The notes under the pieces were generated by a model. That model worked only from the letters and a program-made list of their open reading frames with translations, was not told the origin of the DNA and ran no database searches. Shown here piece by piece: positions 17,879 to 25,359 of a DNA stretch of 28,830 nucleotides. The stretch covers positions 1 through 28,830 of the forward strand of contig CAMAXB010000003.1 of the NCBI GenBank assembly GCA_945862035.1. Reading direction: 5' to 3'. The position numbers and the translations under genes are program-made. This DNA comes from Opitutus sp. GAS368 (lineage in GTDB: Bacteria; Verrucomicrobiota; Verrucomicrobiia; Opitutales; Opitutaceae). How positions within the stretch are numbered: position 1 is the first letter of the stretch; every line of letters starts with the position of its first letter.

Positions 17879-18886
17879 TCACCTCGCCTCATCCGCGCAG
17901 CAGGGCCGGAAAAACCGGCCCACATCAACTTCGCGGTCGAACCGCACCGCCTCGGTGAGATGATTCACCCACTGCCGCGCCAAGGCCGGCGCCCACAGCG
18001 CACCCTTGGACCCAAGTCCCCCAAGCAGACCCAGCCTGGGCGTGGTCGGGTGCCGGCCAATACAGGGCCGCCGGTCCTTGGTCCCCAGCCGGACTCCCGC
18101 CTCGTGCCCGGTTACCGTAAACCCATCTGGAGCCAGCAGTTCCCGGGCAGTCTGCGCCAACTCCGCCCGGCCGGCCGGCGTCGGTCTGGCCTCCCCTGCC
18201 GACACCTCGTAGGTGGCGCCCACTCTGGCTCGATCCGCCCCGAGGGGCAGCACCCAGTGACCGCGATGGAGAATCACCCCGGGATCGAGGCCCGTGGTCA
18301 TCCCGGACAGGATCTCGCCGGCGGCCCGCTCCCAGGGCACGAAGTCGAAGGCGTCCGCCACCTCGGCCCCGCCGCAGAGGATGATCACATCCCGGCGGGC
18401 CGCTTCCGCTGCGACCGACGCGGCCCCAATCCGGAGTCGGCCGGAGCGAAGCCAGCGCGCGCGCAGTTCCGCCAGCACCGCCGCCGTGTCGACTTGCCAG
18501 ACATCCTCGATCCAGAACCCATCGGCGTCCCGGGGGCCCACATGCGCAGGCGCCACCTCCCCGGGACCCCACCGCGCGGAAAGAGCGGCTCTCTCCGCCG
18601 CGTCGCGAAAGCGTCGGTAGATCCGCATGGGACGGATCAGCGGCCGGCCGACCGCCGCCTCCATCGCGCGGTACAGGGCGACGCTCTGGCCGATCCACGC
18701 GTCGAAGCCCCACGTGGGCGCGAGACGCCGGCCCGTAACCGGATTCAGGATACCGGCCCCCACCCGGCTTGCGGCCGGGCCATGCCCCGCGTCGGCGATT
18801 TCGAAATCGATTCCGGCCTGCTCGCAGGCCCACCCGAGGGCCGATCCGGCGATGCCCTGCCCGACGATCAGGACGGGGGGTGGCAT
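17879..18886 (-). CDS. FAD-dependent oxidoreductase (DAO family)
   Basis: A 335-residue flavoprotein. The dinucleotide-binding motif GQGIAGS (9-15) follows strand PVLIV, and a conserved loop ASRVGAGILNPVTGRR (about 39-54) matches DAO-type oxidases. The C-terminal part has GTKDRRPCIGRHP and GLGSKGALWAPALARQW, the FAD-closing region of glycine-oxidase/MnmC-C-like proteins. It would oxidise an amine or amino acid; the substrate is unknown. It begins 21 bases after the polyphosphate-glucokinase-like gene, so the two are probably co-transcribed though no functional link is obvious. Confidence 0.85.
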   Translation of the reverse strand: MPPPVLIVGQGIAGSALGWACEQAGIDFEIADAGHGPAASRVGAGILNPVTGRRLAPTWGFDAWIGQSVALYRAMEAAVGRPLIRPMRIYRRFRDAAERAALSARWGPGEVAPAHVGPRDADGFWIEDVWQVDTAAVLAELRARWLRSGRLRIGAASVAAEAARRDVIILCGGAEVADAFDFVPWERAAGEILSGMTTGLDPGVILHRGHWVLPLGADRARVGATYEVSAGEARPTPAGRAELAQTARELLAPDGFTVTGHEAGVRLGTKDRRPCIGRHPTTPRLGLLGGLGSKGALWAPALARQWVNHLTEAVRFDREVDVGRFFRPCCADEAR

Positions 18887-18907
18887 GACAAAAAAGGGGC
18901 GGCGGAC

Positions 18908-19639
18908 TCAGTCCGCCGCGTTGATCGCCGCGCCGACGAGGCCGGCTTCATTGCGGAACTTGGCCGGGACAATCTTGGAGCGGATCTTCAGATGCTTGAA
19001 CCACTTTTTATGGTCTGCGCTGATGCCCCCGCCGGCAATGATCAGTTCGGGCCAAAGTAGGTTTTCCACCTCGACCACGTACTCGGAAACCCGCCCCGCC
19101 CATTCCTTGAACGACAGATCGAGCCGTTCCTTGGCGGCGGCGGAGATCCGTCGCTCGGCCGGCTTTCCGCGCAAGGGAAACTGGCCAAACTCGGAATTGT
19201 TGTAGAGCCGCCCGCCGGTGAACAGTGCGCTCCCCACGCCCGTGCCAAAGGTGAGCATCAGCACCGTGCCGCGGACGCCGCGCCCAGCCCCAAAGCGAAT
19301 CTCGGCCAGGCCGGCGGCATCGGCGTCGTTCACCAGACGGACCGGACACCCGGTCGCGCGGCCGAAGAGCTTCGCGACATCGCAGCCGACAAACTCCTGA
19401 TGGAGGTTGCCGAGAAACTTGATCGTGCCGCCGTGGACCACGCCGGGAAATCCGCAACCGATCGGTCCCTTCCAACCAAAGTGGCGGGCTAGCTCGCGAA
19501 TCACTTCCGCCTCCTGCTTGGGCTTAAGGACCACCGGCGTCGCAATGCGGTGCTGCGGGGCCAGCAAGCGGCCGGTTGCGGTGTCAACCGGCGCGCCTTT
19601 AACCGAGGAGCCGCCAATATCAATGCCAAGGACTTTCAT
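18908..19639 (-). CDS. Polyphosphate glucokinase-like ROK-family kinase
   Basis: A 243-residue sugar kinase. The phosphate-1 motif is GIDIGGSSVKG (5-15), the hinge region GCGFPGVVHGG (61-71), the catalytic motif NDADAAGLAE (104-113), and the phosphate-2 motif GTGVGSALF (132-140). E150 follows in NSEFGQFPL. The NDADAAG and FGQFPL sequences are closer to polyphosphate glucokinases (EC 2.7.1.63) than to ATP-only ROK kinases, so it probably phosphorylates glucose using polyphosphate and ATP. The ATG at 19639 gives the family start; an upstream in-frame extension passes through repeats and is not conserved. Confidence 0.85.
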   Translation of the reverse strand: MKVLGIDIGGSSVKGAPVDTATGRLLAPQHRIATPVVLKPKQEAEVIRELARHFGWKGPIGCGFPGVVHGGTIKFLGNLHQEFVGCDVAKLFGRATGCPVRLVNDADAAGLAEIRFGAGRGVRGTVLMLTFGTGVGSALFTGGRLYNNSEFGQFPLRGKPAERRISAAAKERLDLSFKEWAGRVSEYVVEVENLLWPELIIAGGGISADHKKWFKHLKIRSKIVPAKFRNEAGLVGAAINAAD

Positions 19640-19662
19640 GGGATGGGCTTGGGAGGAGGAAA

Positions 19663-19689
19663 AACCACGAAACACGCGAACTACACGAA
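19663..19689 (+). repeat. 9-mer tandem array, AACCACGAA type
   Basis: Three 9-bp units: AACCACGAA, ACACGCGAA, CTACACGAA, in the gap between the glucokinase-like and FKBP-like genes. A related start occurs at 25209-25226 (AACCACGAA, ACACCACGG). No convincing inverted partner is visible nearby. The rest of the 170-base gap shows no gene. Confidence 0.65.
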
Positions 19690-19809
19690 AATCGATCCTT
19701 CGGGCTGTCTTCAAGCCGACTTCGGCCGGCATTCATGGGTTCAGGCAGACGCCGTTTCTCGAGTGTCATGTGCGGCATCGCCAGAAGGGGGATCGCTCGC
19801 TGACCACCG

Positions 19810-20283
19810 TTAACCACACTTACCGTCTTCGGCGTGGGCGTGGCCATGGGCCAGTTCGTCGGCGGTCGCTTCGCGGGCGGCGAGGAGCTCCACTTCAAAC
19901 GTCAGGTCCACTCCAGCCAAGGGATGATTGCCGTCGAGGAGGACATCCGCCCCCTCCACCGAAACCACCGTGACCACGGGGGAAAACTGGTCGCTGCCCA
20001 CCTGAAACTGGTCGCCCGGGTTGAGTTCGCCCTCGACGGGGAGAAGCGATCGGAGCACGCGCTGCACCTGCTGCGGATCGTGCTCGCCGTAGGCCTTGGC
20101 GGCCGGGACCTGAACCTGCGCCCGAACTCCGGCGGCCACCCCGCGCAGCGCCTCGTCTAGGCCATCGATGATCTGGCCGGCGCCCTCCAGATAGCGAATC
20201 GGATCCCCGCCGGCCGAGGTATCGAGCATACGGCCCTGCGGATCACGAAGGGTGTAATGGAAAGTAACGATGCGACGCACCAC
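19810..20283 (-). CDS. FKBP-type peptidyl-prolyl isomerase, SlyD-like
   Basis: About 157 residues. The start of the FKBP fold reads RRIVTFHYTLRDPQGRMLD. The isomerase core contains GAGQIIDGLDEALRGVAAG and KAYGEHDPQQVQ, and the inserted-flap region reads VVSVEGADVLLDGNHPLAG. A VDLTFEVELLAAREAT strand closes the fold, as in SlyD. The tail is His/Cys-rich (HGHAHAEDGKCG), which suggests metal binding as in SlyD. It folds proline-limited proteins in the cytoplasm. The start is uncertain: GTG 20283 or 20280 fit the family best; GTG 20292 and TTG 20337 are alternatives. It lies downstream of the ybbP-like gene, separated by an inverted 9-mer repeat. Confidence 0.85.
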   Translation of the reverse strand: MVRRIVTFHYTLRDPQGRMLDTSAGGDPIRYLEGAGQIIDGLDEALRGVAAGVRAQVQVPAAKAYGEHDPQQVQRVLRSLLPVEGELNPGDQFQVGSDQFSPVVTVVSVEGADVLLDGNHPLAGVDLTFEVELLAAREATADELAHGHAHAEDGKCG

Positions 20284-20341
20284 GTAAGTCACACGGAATC
20301 GCCCGGCGGGAACAAGCCGGAAGTCTCGGCGGCCCAAGCAT

Positions 20342-20411
20342 GGGACGGATGGGACTGAGGGGGCAGATGAGACCTGAAGGTTTCATCGGTCCCACCGGCC
20401 CCATCCGCCCT
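20342..20411. repeat. Inverted pair of 9-mer arrays, GGGACnGAT type
   Basis: Left units GGGACGGAT, GGGACTGAG, GGGGCAGAT, GAGACCTGA (20342-20377). Right units ATCGGTCCC, ACCGGCCCC, ATCCGCCCT (20385-20411) are their imperfect reverse complements, so the pair folds into a long hairpin. It fills the gap between the ybbP-like stop (20425) and the FKBP-like gene, and could terminate or attenuate transcription there. Confidence 0.75.
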
Positions 20412-20424
20412 CTTCGGCCGACAA

Positions 20425-22953
20425 TCAGGTTTCCTGCCGGAGAATCTCGAGCGGCGGATGGTCGGCCACCCCGCGATTGGCGAGCAGTCCGGTAGCTAGG
20501 GTGACGACCATGACCGCGACGACCGCGCCGAGCAGCGTGGACAAGGGGAAGGCACCCACCGTCTTGAAGACAAAGGCCGCCAGCAACCCGTTGGCCAGCA
20601 GGGCCAGGCCGCAGCCGACGAGCGCAGCGAGCAGGCCCAGAATCGCGTATTCGACCAGTTGGATCTGCACGAGCTGGTGACGGTTCGCCCCGAGCGTGCG
20701 CAGCAGGACGGTCTCGCGGAGGCGCTGGAAGCGTCCCGACATCACCGCGCCAGCCAGCACGATCACGCCGGTGGCCACGGTGAAGAGCGCCATGAACTGG
20801 ACGACGAACTGGATCTTTGAAAACACGCTGTCGAGGGTCTGCAGGATCAGTGCGAGATCGATCGCGGACACATTGGGGATCCCCGCGACCACGGCGCGCT
20901 GTACGCGCGCTGAATCGGCCGGCGTCGCCACCCGCGTTGCGGCCACAAAAAATTTGGGGGCTGCCTCCAGCACACCCTCCGGGAACAGGACGAAGAAATT
21001 CGGCTCCATGCGGCGCCACTCAACTTCACGAATGCTGGTCAGGCGCGCCTTGAGCGGCACGCCCTGGACGTCGAATTCCATTTCGTCACCGAGCTTGAGC
21101 TGCAGGTCGCGCACCAGCCCGACCTCCATTGAAATCGGCACCTCCTCGACTCCCGGCTCCACCCGGCCCGTGAAGGTCCCCTCCAGCAGAGTCTCCGTCG
21201 CGGACAGCTGGCCGCGATAGGTTGAACGGTACTCACGGCGCAGCGTCCAGGACGGCAGGCGCGAGGTGTTGTCCTTGAGAATGTCCTCCACGGTGCGGCC
21301 CTTGATGCTGCGCACTTTCATGGTGACGATCGCGGCCTGCGCCACAATCGGGGTCGACTGCTCCGCGAGGATGCGTTCGAGCGGGCCGATCTGGTCGTCC
21401 TGAATGTCGAAGAAGAGCAGGTTCGGGCGGTTGGCCCCACCCGTGTTTTCGATCTGCGCCACCAGCGTCGCCCGCGTGAGGGCAAGCGTCACAATCAGGA
21501 AAGTACCCAGGCCCAGCGCCAGCAGCAGCAGCACGGTGCGGTTATTCGGGCGGTAGAGGTTCGCGACGCCCTGGCGCCAGACGTACGGGGCGCTCTTCGG
21601 AAAAAAGCGCCGGGCGGACAGGGCCACGAGGCGAGCGAGACCGGTCAGCACGCCGAAGCTCAGGGCCAGCATGGCCACGAAGCCAAGACCGTGCTCCCAG
21701 CGCGTCGTCTGCGCGAGGGCAAAGGCGGTCACCGCGGCAACGATCAGCGCGTAGAGGGCCCAGCGCAGCGGATCGCGACGGTCCGTATTTTCCGCGAAGC
21801 TTGAGCGGATCGCGACGAGGGGCGAAACCCGCCGGATCGCAAGCAGAGGAAGCAGGGTGAAAAGCACGCAGATGACGAGACCGGCGGCCGCGCCATTGAG
21901 GACGGCACCCCAGGCAATGGTGAAGTCGACCTCAAAGGGGAGCAGGCCCTGCACCAGCGCCGGTAGCGCGAGTTGGACCGCCACGCCCAGCGCAGCGCCG
22001 AGGATCGAGCCCACGAAACCGATGCCGATGCCCTGCACCAGGTAGACGGCGAAACTGCGCCAGGCACTCGCGCCGAGGCAGCGGAGCACGGCGACGGTCG
22101 CGATCTTCTGGCGCACGTAGACATGGATCGCACTGGCCACCCCGATCGCACCGAGAAACAGCGCGACAAAGCCGACGAGGCTCAGGAACGCGTACACGTT
22201 CTGCAGGGCCTCGCCGAGGTCTTCCTTGCGTTCCTCCACCGTGTCGAAGCCGAGGCGAAGCTCGCGAAAGCGGCTGCGCATCTCGGTGACCAGCCGTTCC
22301 GCATCCACCTCGGGGCCGAACTTGAAATAGGTCTTGTAGCGCACGAGGCTGCCCGGCCCGAGCAAGCCGGTTTCAGGCAGGCGCGAGAGTGGGATGTAGA
22401 CGCGGGGCGAGAGCTGGGCGATCGCCGCCGACTCACCCGGTACATTCTCTAGAGCGGCCGCGATCGTGAAGGTCTGCTCGCCGATGCGCACCGGATCGCC
22501 CACGGACAGCCCATACTGGGTGAGCAGGCCCGTCTCCAGGACCGCCACCTGTTCGCCCGCCGCGAGCCGCGCCGCGGCGCCAGAGGGCTGGGTTAGGAAC
22601 TCGCCATAAAACGGATAGCCCCCCTCAAGTGCCCGCAAGGAAATCAGCCGGGTTTGACCACCGGCGCTCGGGAACACGACCATCGAGGCGAACATGATCT
22701 CGCGCGACTGCTCGCCGCCCAGTCCGTCGAGAAACTGCTGGGCCTCCGGGGTCAGCGCCGTGCGCGACTCAACCGCAAGATCGGCCCCAAGCAGGCCCTT
22801 GGCCTGGCCGTCGATCGCAGTCTGCAGATTGGTCGTGAACGACCCAATCGCGACCAGCGCGGCGATGCCGAGGACGATCGAGAGCGAGAACAGCAGCAAC
22901 CGCTTCCGCGAGGCGCGCGAATCGCGCCAGGCCATTTTGAGGATAAAATTCAT
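20425..22953 (-). CDS. ybbP: FtsX-like ABC transporter permease, YbbP-like
   Basis: An 842-residue permease with the YbbP layout. It has a first membrane segment near residues 18-40 (RLLLFSLSIVLGIAALVAIGSF) and a large periplasmic part. A first FtsX core follows (LVGFVALFLGAIGVASAIHVYVRQK, with TVAVLRCLGASAWRS), then central segments, a second periplasmic part and a final FtsX core (RLRETVLLRTLGANRHQLVQIQLVEYAILGLLAALVGCG). E. coli YbbP is similar in size and partners with the ATPase YbbA; its cargo is poorly known. Here the YbbA-like gene lies upstream but is separated by a 446-base repeat-bounded insert containing a GxxExxY gene. The ATG at 22953 lies nine bases from the insert end. Confidence 0.88.
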   Translation of the reverse strand: MNFILKMAWRDSRASRKRLLLFSLSIVLGIAALVAIGSFTTNLQTAIDGQAKGLLGADLAVESRTALTPEAQQFLDGLGGEQSREIMFASMVVFPSAGGQTRLISLRALEGGYPFYGEFLTQPSGAAARLAAGEQVAVLETGLLTQYGLSVGDPVRIGEQTFTIAAALENVPGESAAIAQLSPRVYIPLSRLPETGLLGPGSLVRYKTYFKFGPEVDAERLVTEMRSRFRELRLGFDTVEERKEDLGEALQNVYAFLSLVGFVALFLGAIGVASAIHVYVRQKIATVAVLRCLGASAWRSFAVYLVQGIGIGFVGSILGAALGVAVQLALPALVQGLLPFEVDFTIAWGAVLNGAAAGLVICVLFTLLPLLAIRRVSPLVAIRSSFAENTDRRDPLRWALYALIVAAVTAFALAQTTRWEHGLGFVAMLALSFGVLTGLARLVALSARRFFPKSAPYVWRQGVANLYRPNNRTVLLLLALGLGTFLIVTLALTRATLVAQIENTGGANRPNLLFFDIQDDQIGPLERILAEQSTPIVAQAAIVTMKVRSIKGRTVEDILKDNTSRLPSWTLRREYRSTYRGQLSATETLLEGTFTGRVEPGVEEVPISMEVGLVRDLQLKLGDEMEFDVQGVPLKARLTSIREVEWRRMEPNFFVLFPEGVLEAAPKFFVAATRVATPADSARVQRAVVAGIPNVSAIDLALILQTLDSVFSKIQFVVQFMALFTVATGVIVLAGAVMSGRFQRLRETVLLRTLGANRHQLVQIQLVEYAILGLLAALVGCGLALLANGLLAAFVFKTVGAFPLSTLLGAVVAVMVVTLATGLLANRGVADHPPLEILRQET

Positions 22954-22961
22954 AAGGGATG

Positions 22962-23410
22962 CCCGCTAATCACGCGAATCAACACGAATGGCCATGGGTT
23001 CGCACAATTCTCCGGTATTCGAGATCTGGATAGTATCCGAAGTTGACCAACGATCCGAGGCTGTAACCGGTTGCGTTGAGGTAGTTCAGGACCTGCGCGA
23101 CATGCTCGTCCGCCAAACGCTCAACGGCCTTCAACTCCAGGATGATCTTATCCCAACAGGTAAAGTCCGGTGTGTACGGTCGCTTCAACGGAACCCCCTT
23201 GTAGCTGAGCCTCAATGCCGGCTCATGCTGAAATGGAATTTTGCGCGCCCCGAGTTCAAGTTCCATGCAGTCATGATAAACGGGTTCCAGAAATCCCGAA
23301 CCCTTCTCGTTGTAGACCTCAAAGCAGGCTCCAACCAGCTGGTAGCTCTTTTCGGGATAAACCAGGGAGGCCATTGGGATCTATTCGCGCTGATTAGCGT
23401 TATTCGCGGG
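22962..23410. mobile_element. Repeat-bounded cassette carrying a GxxExxY gene
   Basis: The ends are 28-nt imperfect inverted repeats (22962-22989 and 23383-23410) matching at 23 of 28 positions. Each is built of 9-mers: left CGCTAATCA, CGCGAATCA, ACACGAATG; right (minus) CGCGAATAA, CGCTAATCA, GCGCGAATA. The enclosed gene (22979-23374) fills nearly all the space. The insert separates the ybbA-like and ybbP-like genes and supplies the stop codon (TAA 23402-23400) of the former. No transposase or target-site duplication was identified, so mobility is inferred. Confidence 0.6.
22979..23374 (-). CDS. GxxExxY protein (PD-(D/E)XK nuclease-fold family)
   Basis: A 131-residue protein of the GxxExxY family (TIGR04256/PDDEXK_3). 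The name motif is G27-F-L-E30-P-V-Y33 (KGSGFLEPVYHD). The nuclease-like acidic set is E30, D70 (YTPDF), and E80/K82 (IILELK), with the conserved HVAQVLNYLNATG and LGSLVNFG following. All proposed catalytic residues are present, but no activity has been established for most members. Its last residues and TGA stop (22981-22979) are encoded by the left inverted repeat of the cassette. It sits between an ABC ATPase gene and its permease gene, in the same direction, so it would be co-transcribed with them. Confidence 0.9.
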   Translation of the reverse strand: MASLVYPEKSYQLVGACFEVYNEKGSGFLEPVYHDCMELELGARKIPFQHEPALRLSYKGVPLKRPYTPDFTCWDKIILELKAVERLADEHVAQVLNYLNATGYSLGSLVNFGYYPDLEYRRIVRTHGHSC

Positions 23411-24095
23411 CAGTATCCTCAACCACTCCGCCGCTGCGGAGGCGGATCATGCGCTGGCACTTTCGGGCGAGCTCGGGATCGTGGGTCACCAGCACAAGCG
23501 TGGTGCCCTTCTCGCGGTTGAGGCCGAAGATCAGGTCCACCATCGCATGCGCCGTGTCGCCATCAAGATTGCCCGTCGGCTCGTCGCAAAACAGGATCTT
23601 GGGACGGTTGATGAACGCGCGCGCCAGCGCCACGCGCTGCTGTTCGCCCCCGGAGAGCTGGACCGGGTAATGGTCCACCCGGCTGCCGAGGCCCACCCGC
23701 GTGAGCAGCGACCGGGCCTCCGCCTCGATCTCCGGGCCGCTCTCGCCCCGCAGTTCGACCGGCACCAGCACGTTCTCCACGGCCGTCAGGGTCGGGATGA
23801 GCTGGAAATTCTGGAAAACAAAGCCGACGTGCTCGTTGCGCACCCGTGCCCGGGCATCCTCGTCCATGACCCCGATCGACTCGCCGGCGAGCGTCACCGT
23901 CCCACTGGACGGCCGGTCCAGCCCGGCGCAGAGACCGAGCAAGGTGGTCTTGCCACTGCCCGAGGGCCCCACGATGGCCAGGCTCGCCCCGGCCAGCAGG
24001 TCGAAGGAGACCTCCTTGAGCACGGCAAGCGGACCCGCAGCGGTGGGGTAGATTTTGGCGAGGCGCTCGACTTTCAACATGGATTGAACACTCAT
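23400..24095 (-). CDS. ybbA: ABC transporter ATP-binding protein, YbbA/LolD-like
   Basis: A 231-residue cytoplasmic ATPase. Walker A is GPSGSGKTT (43-51), the Q-loop GFVFQNFQLI (91-100), the signature LSGGEQQRV (147-155), Walker B ILFCDE (167-172), and the switch His is H205 (VTHDPELA). It belongs to the LolD/FtsE/YbbA group. Divergent tesA at 24136 and a downstream ybbP-like permease reproduce the E. coli tesA-ybbA-ybbP order, which supports the YbbA call over LolD. Its final residues (ARE) and stop codon come from the right end of the cassette insert, so the original C-terminus has been altered slightly. Start at ATG 24095; ATG 24080 is an alternative. Confidence 0.9.
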   Translation of the reverse strand: MSVQSMLKVERLAKIYPTAAGPLAVLKEVSFDLLAGASLAIVGPSGSGKTTLLGLCAGLDRPSSGTVTLAGESIGVMDEDARARVRNEHVGFVFQNFQLIPTLTAVENVLVPVELRGESGPEIEAEARSLLTRVGLGSRVDHYPVQLSGGEQQRVALARAFINRPKILFCDEPTGNLDGDTAHAMVDLIFGLNREKGTTLVLVTHDPELARKCQRMIRLRSGGVVEDTARE

Positions 24096-24135
24096 GCTAG
24101 GATCGCAAATGAATCGCTGACTTAAGTTTGTGCAA

Positions 24136-24756
24136 ATGACTAATCTCCTTCGTTTTTGGATTTTCCTGCTGATTTCGGGTGCCGTCTTCGCCGCGGCCGA
24201 GCCGCGAACCGTGCTCTTTTACGGTGACAGCCTGTCGGCAGGCTACGGATTGGAGGACCCAGCCGGACTTTCCTTCCCGGGTTTAATTCAGGCCAAGATC
24301 ACCGAGGCCAGCCTGCCCTACCGGGTGGTCAATGCCGGCCTGAGCGGCGAAACCACGGCCGGCGGCCTCCGGCGGATCGACTGGATCCTGCGCCAGCAGG
24401 TCGATGTGTTTATCCTCGAACTCGGCGGAAACGACGGGCTCCGCGGTCTCCCGGTCGCGACCTCCCGGGGCAATCTTGTCGCCATCATCGAGCGCGTTCG
24501 GGCGAAGAATCCGTCGGTCAAGATCCTCCTCGCCGGGATGCAGATGCCCACCAGTATGGGACCCGATTACACCGTCGCCTTCGCCGCCATGTTCCCGGAG
24601 ATCGCCGAGCAACAAAAGGTGACCCTCATTCCTTTCCTGCTGGAGGACGTGGGCGGCATGCCCTCCATGAACCTCCCTGACGGCATCCACCCCAACCCGG
24701 AGGGACACCGCCGCGTGGCCGAGACCGTCTGGACCTACCTCAAACCCCTCCTTTAG
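24136..24756 (+). CDS. tesA: Arylesterase / lysophospholipase L1 (TesA-like, SGNH hydrolase)
   Basis: A 206-residue exported SGNH hydrolase. A signal peptide (1-20, LLRFWIFLLISGAVFAA) is followed by block I FYGDSLSAGYG with nucleophile S32, block II NAGLSGETTAGG with oxyanion Gly, block III GGNDGLRG (N99), and block V DGIHPNPEGH with D182 and H185. This is the TesA pattern: hydrolysis of acyl esters, thioesters and lysophospholipids in the periplasm. It is divergent from the ybbA-like gene by about 40 bases, as in Proteobacteria. GTG 24130 is an alternative start; ATG 24136 gives the cleaner signal peptide. Confidence 0.93.
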   Translation: MTNLLRFWIFLLISGAVFAAAEPRTVLFYGDSLSAGYGLEDPAGLSFPGLIQAKITEASLPYRVVNAGLSGETTAGGLRRIDWILRQQVDVFILELGGNDGLRGLPVATSRGNLVAIIERVRAKNPSVKILLAGMQMPTSMGPDYTVAFAAMFPEIAEQQKVTLIPFLLEDVGGMPSMNLPDGIHPNPEGHRRVAETVWTYLKPLL

Positions 24757-24985
24757 TGCTGCGGCTGCTCCTCCCCGTGGCCCTGCTTGGGGCCGCCCTT
24801 GCGCCGGTCTCCGCCGAGGTCCTGCGCCTAAAGGCGTCCACCACGTAGGCGGAGAACATCAGCCGGTCGTCCCGCCCCCTCGACTGGCGCAACACCCCGA
24901 TCGGCGAGGCCGCGGGGCCGTGAGCCTCAGACGGCAACTCACCTCCGGCCTCACGGCCGGCACCAGCGCCGAGACCGCCGCCTCA
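24756..24985 (+). pseudogene. Decayed secreted-protein gene, N-terminal relic
   Basis: A GTG at 24756 overlaps the tesA stop (TAGTG) and opens a good signal peptide (LRLLLPVALLGAALAPVSA) that ends after 30 codons at TAG 24848. Past the stop, the same frame reads AENISRSSRPLDWRNTPIG, then stops again at 24923. A neighbouring frame continues with LRRQLTSGLTAGTSAETAA. Together these look like one broken secreted or outer-membrane protein with a nonsense mutation and a frameshift. I recognise no named family. Translational coupling to tesA suggests it was once part of that transcript. Confidence 0.4.
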
Positions 24986-24996
24986 GGCCGCGCCGT

Positions 24997-25194
24997 TACT
25001 CCCGCCTTGGGTCGGCCACCAACTCCGTGCTCGCGCCGGGCGATTCCGTCGGGGCGCTCAGCTTCAGCAATGGCCTGCCGCTCGCCTCCGGCTCGGCCAT
25101 CTCGTTCGAACTGCAGGACGCGGCCGGCGTCAAGGGCACGGGCTACGACCTCAGTCTCCTCGCCGGCGCCGCGTGGCGTCGCAAGCCTGCTTGA
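24997..25194 (+). pseudogene. C-terminal relic resembling autotransporter/PEP-CTERM surface proteins
   Basis: An open stretch reads LGSATNSVLAPGDSVGALSF, then LPLASGSAISFELQDAAG and KGTGYDLSLLAG, ending at TGA 25194. The LAPGDSVGxLSF...SGSxISFEL...GTGYDL pattern is typical of the beta-helical repeats near the C-terminus of autotransporter-like or PEP-CTERM proteins. No start codon or sorting signal is present, so it is a fragment. The remaining stretch to 25359 has only repeats. Confidence 0.45.
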
Positions 25195-25208
25195 ACACCC
25201 GTAAAGTT

Positions 25209-25226
25209 AACCACGAAACACCACGG
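25209..25226 (+). repeat. 9-mer repeat, AACCACGAA type
   Basis: Two 9-bp units, AACCACGAA and ACACCACGG, in the gene-poor gap after tesA. Related to 19663-19689. Confidence 0.5.
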
Positions 25227-25305
25227 CATAGACAAAAAAGGCTCTGATTACAGGATCCAAAGAATCGTGCGTTTCGTACCGAGGGTTGCGATGGTCCCGG
25301 ACCCC

Positions 25306-25332
25306 TTCGCGTTGATTCGCGTGATTCGCGGG
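25306..25332 (-). repeat. Solo 9-mer array like the right end of the GxxExxY cassette
   Basis: Three units TTCGCGTTG, ATTCGCGTG, ATTCGCGGG closely match the right inverted repeat of the cassette at 23383-23410. No matching left end is visible, so it may be a remnant or a solo end. It lies 28 bases beyond the stop codon of the VWA-less YfbK-like gene. Confidence 0.75.
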
Positions 25333-25359
25333 CGTGCCGGTGCGCGGCATGGAACGCAC

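Noticed and set aside
19690..19809. An inverted partner for the 9-mer array at 19663-19689.
   Set aside because: Only a vague TTCTCGAGTGT-like match was found; too degenerate to call.
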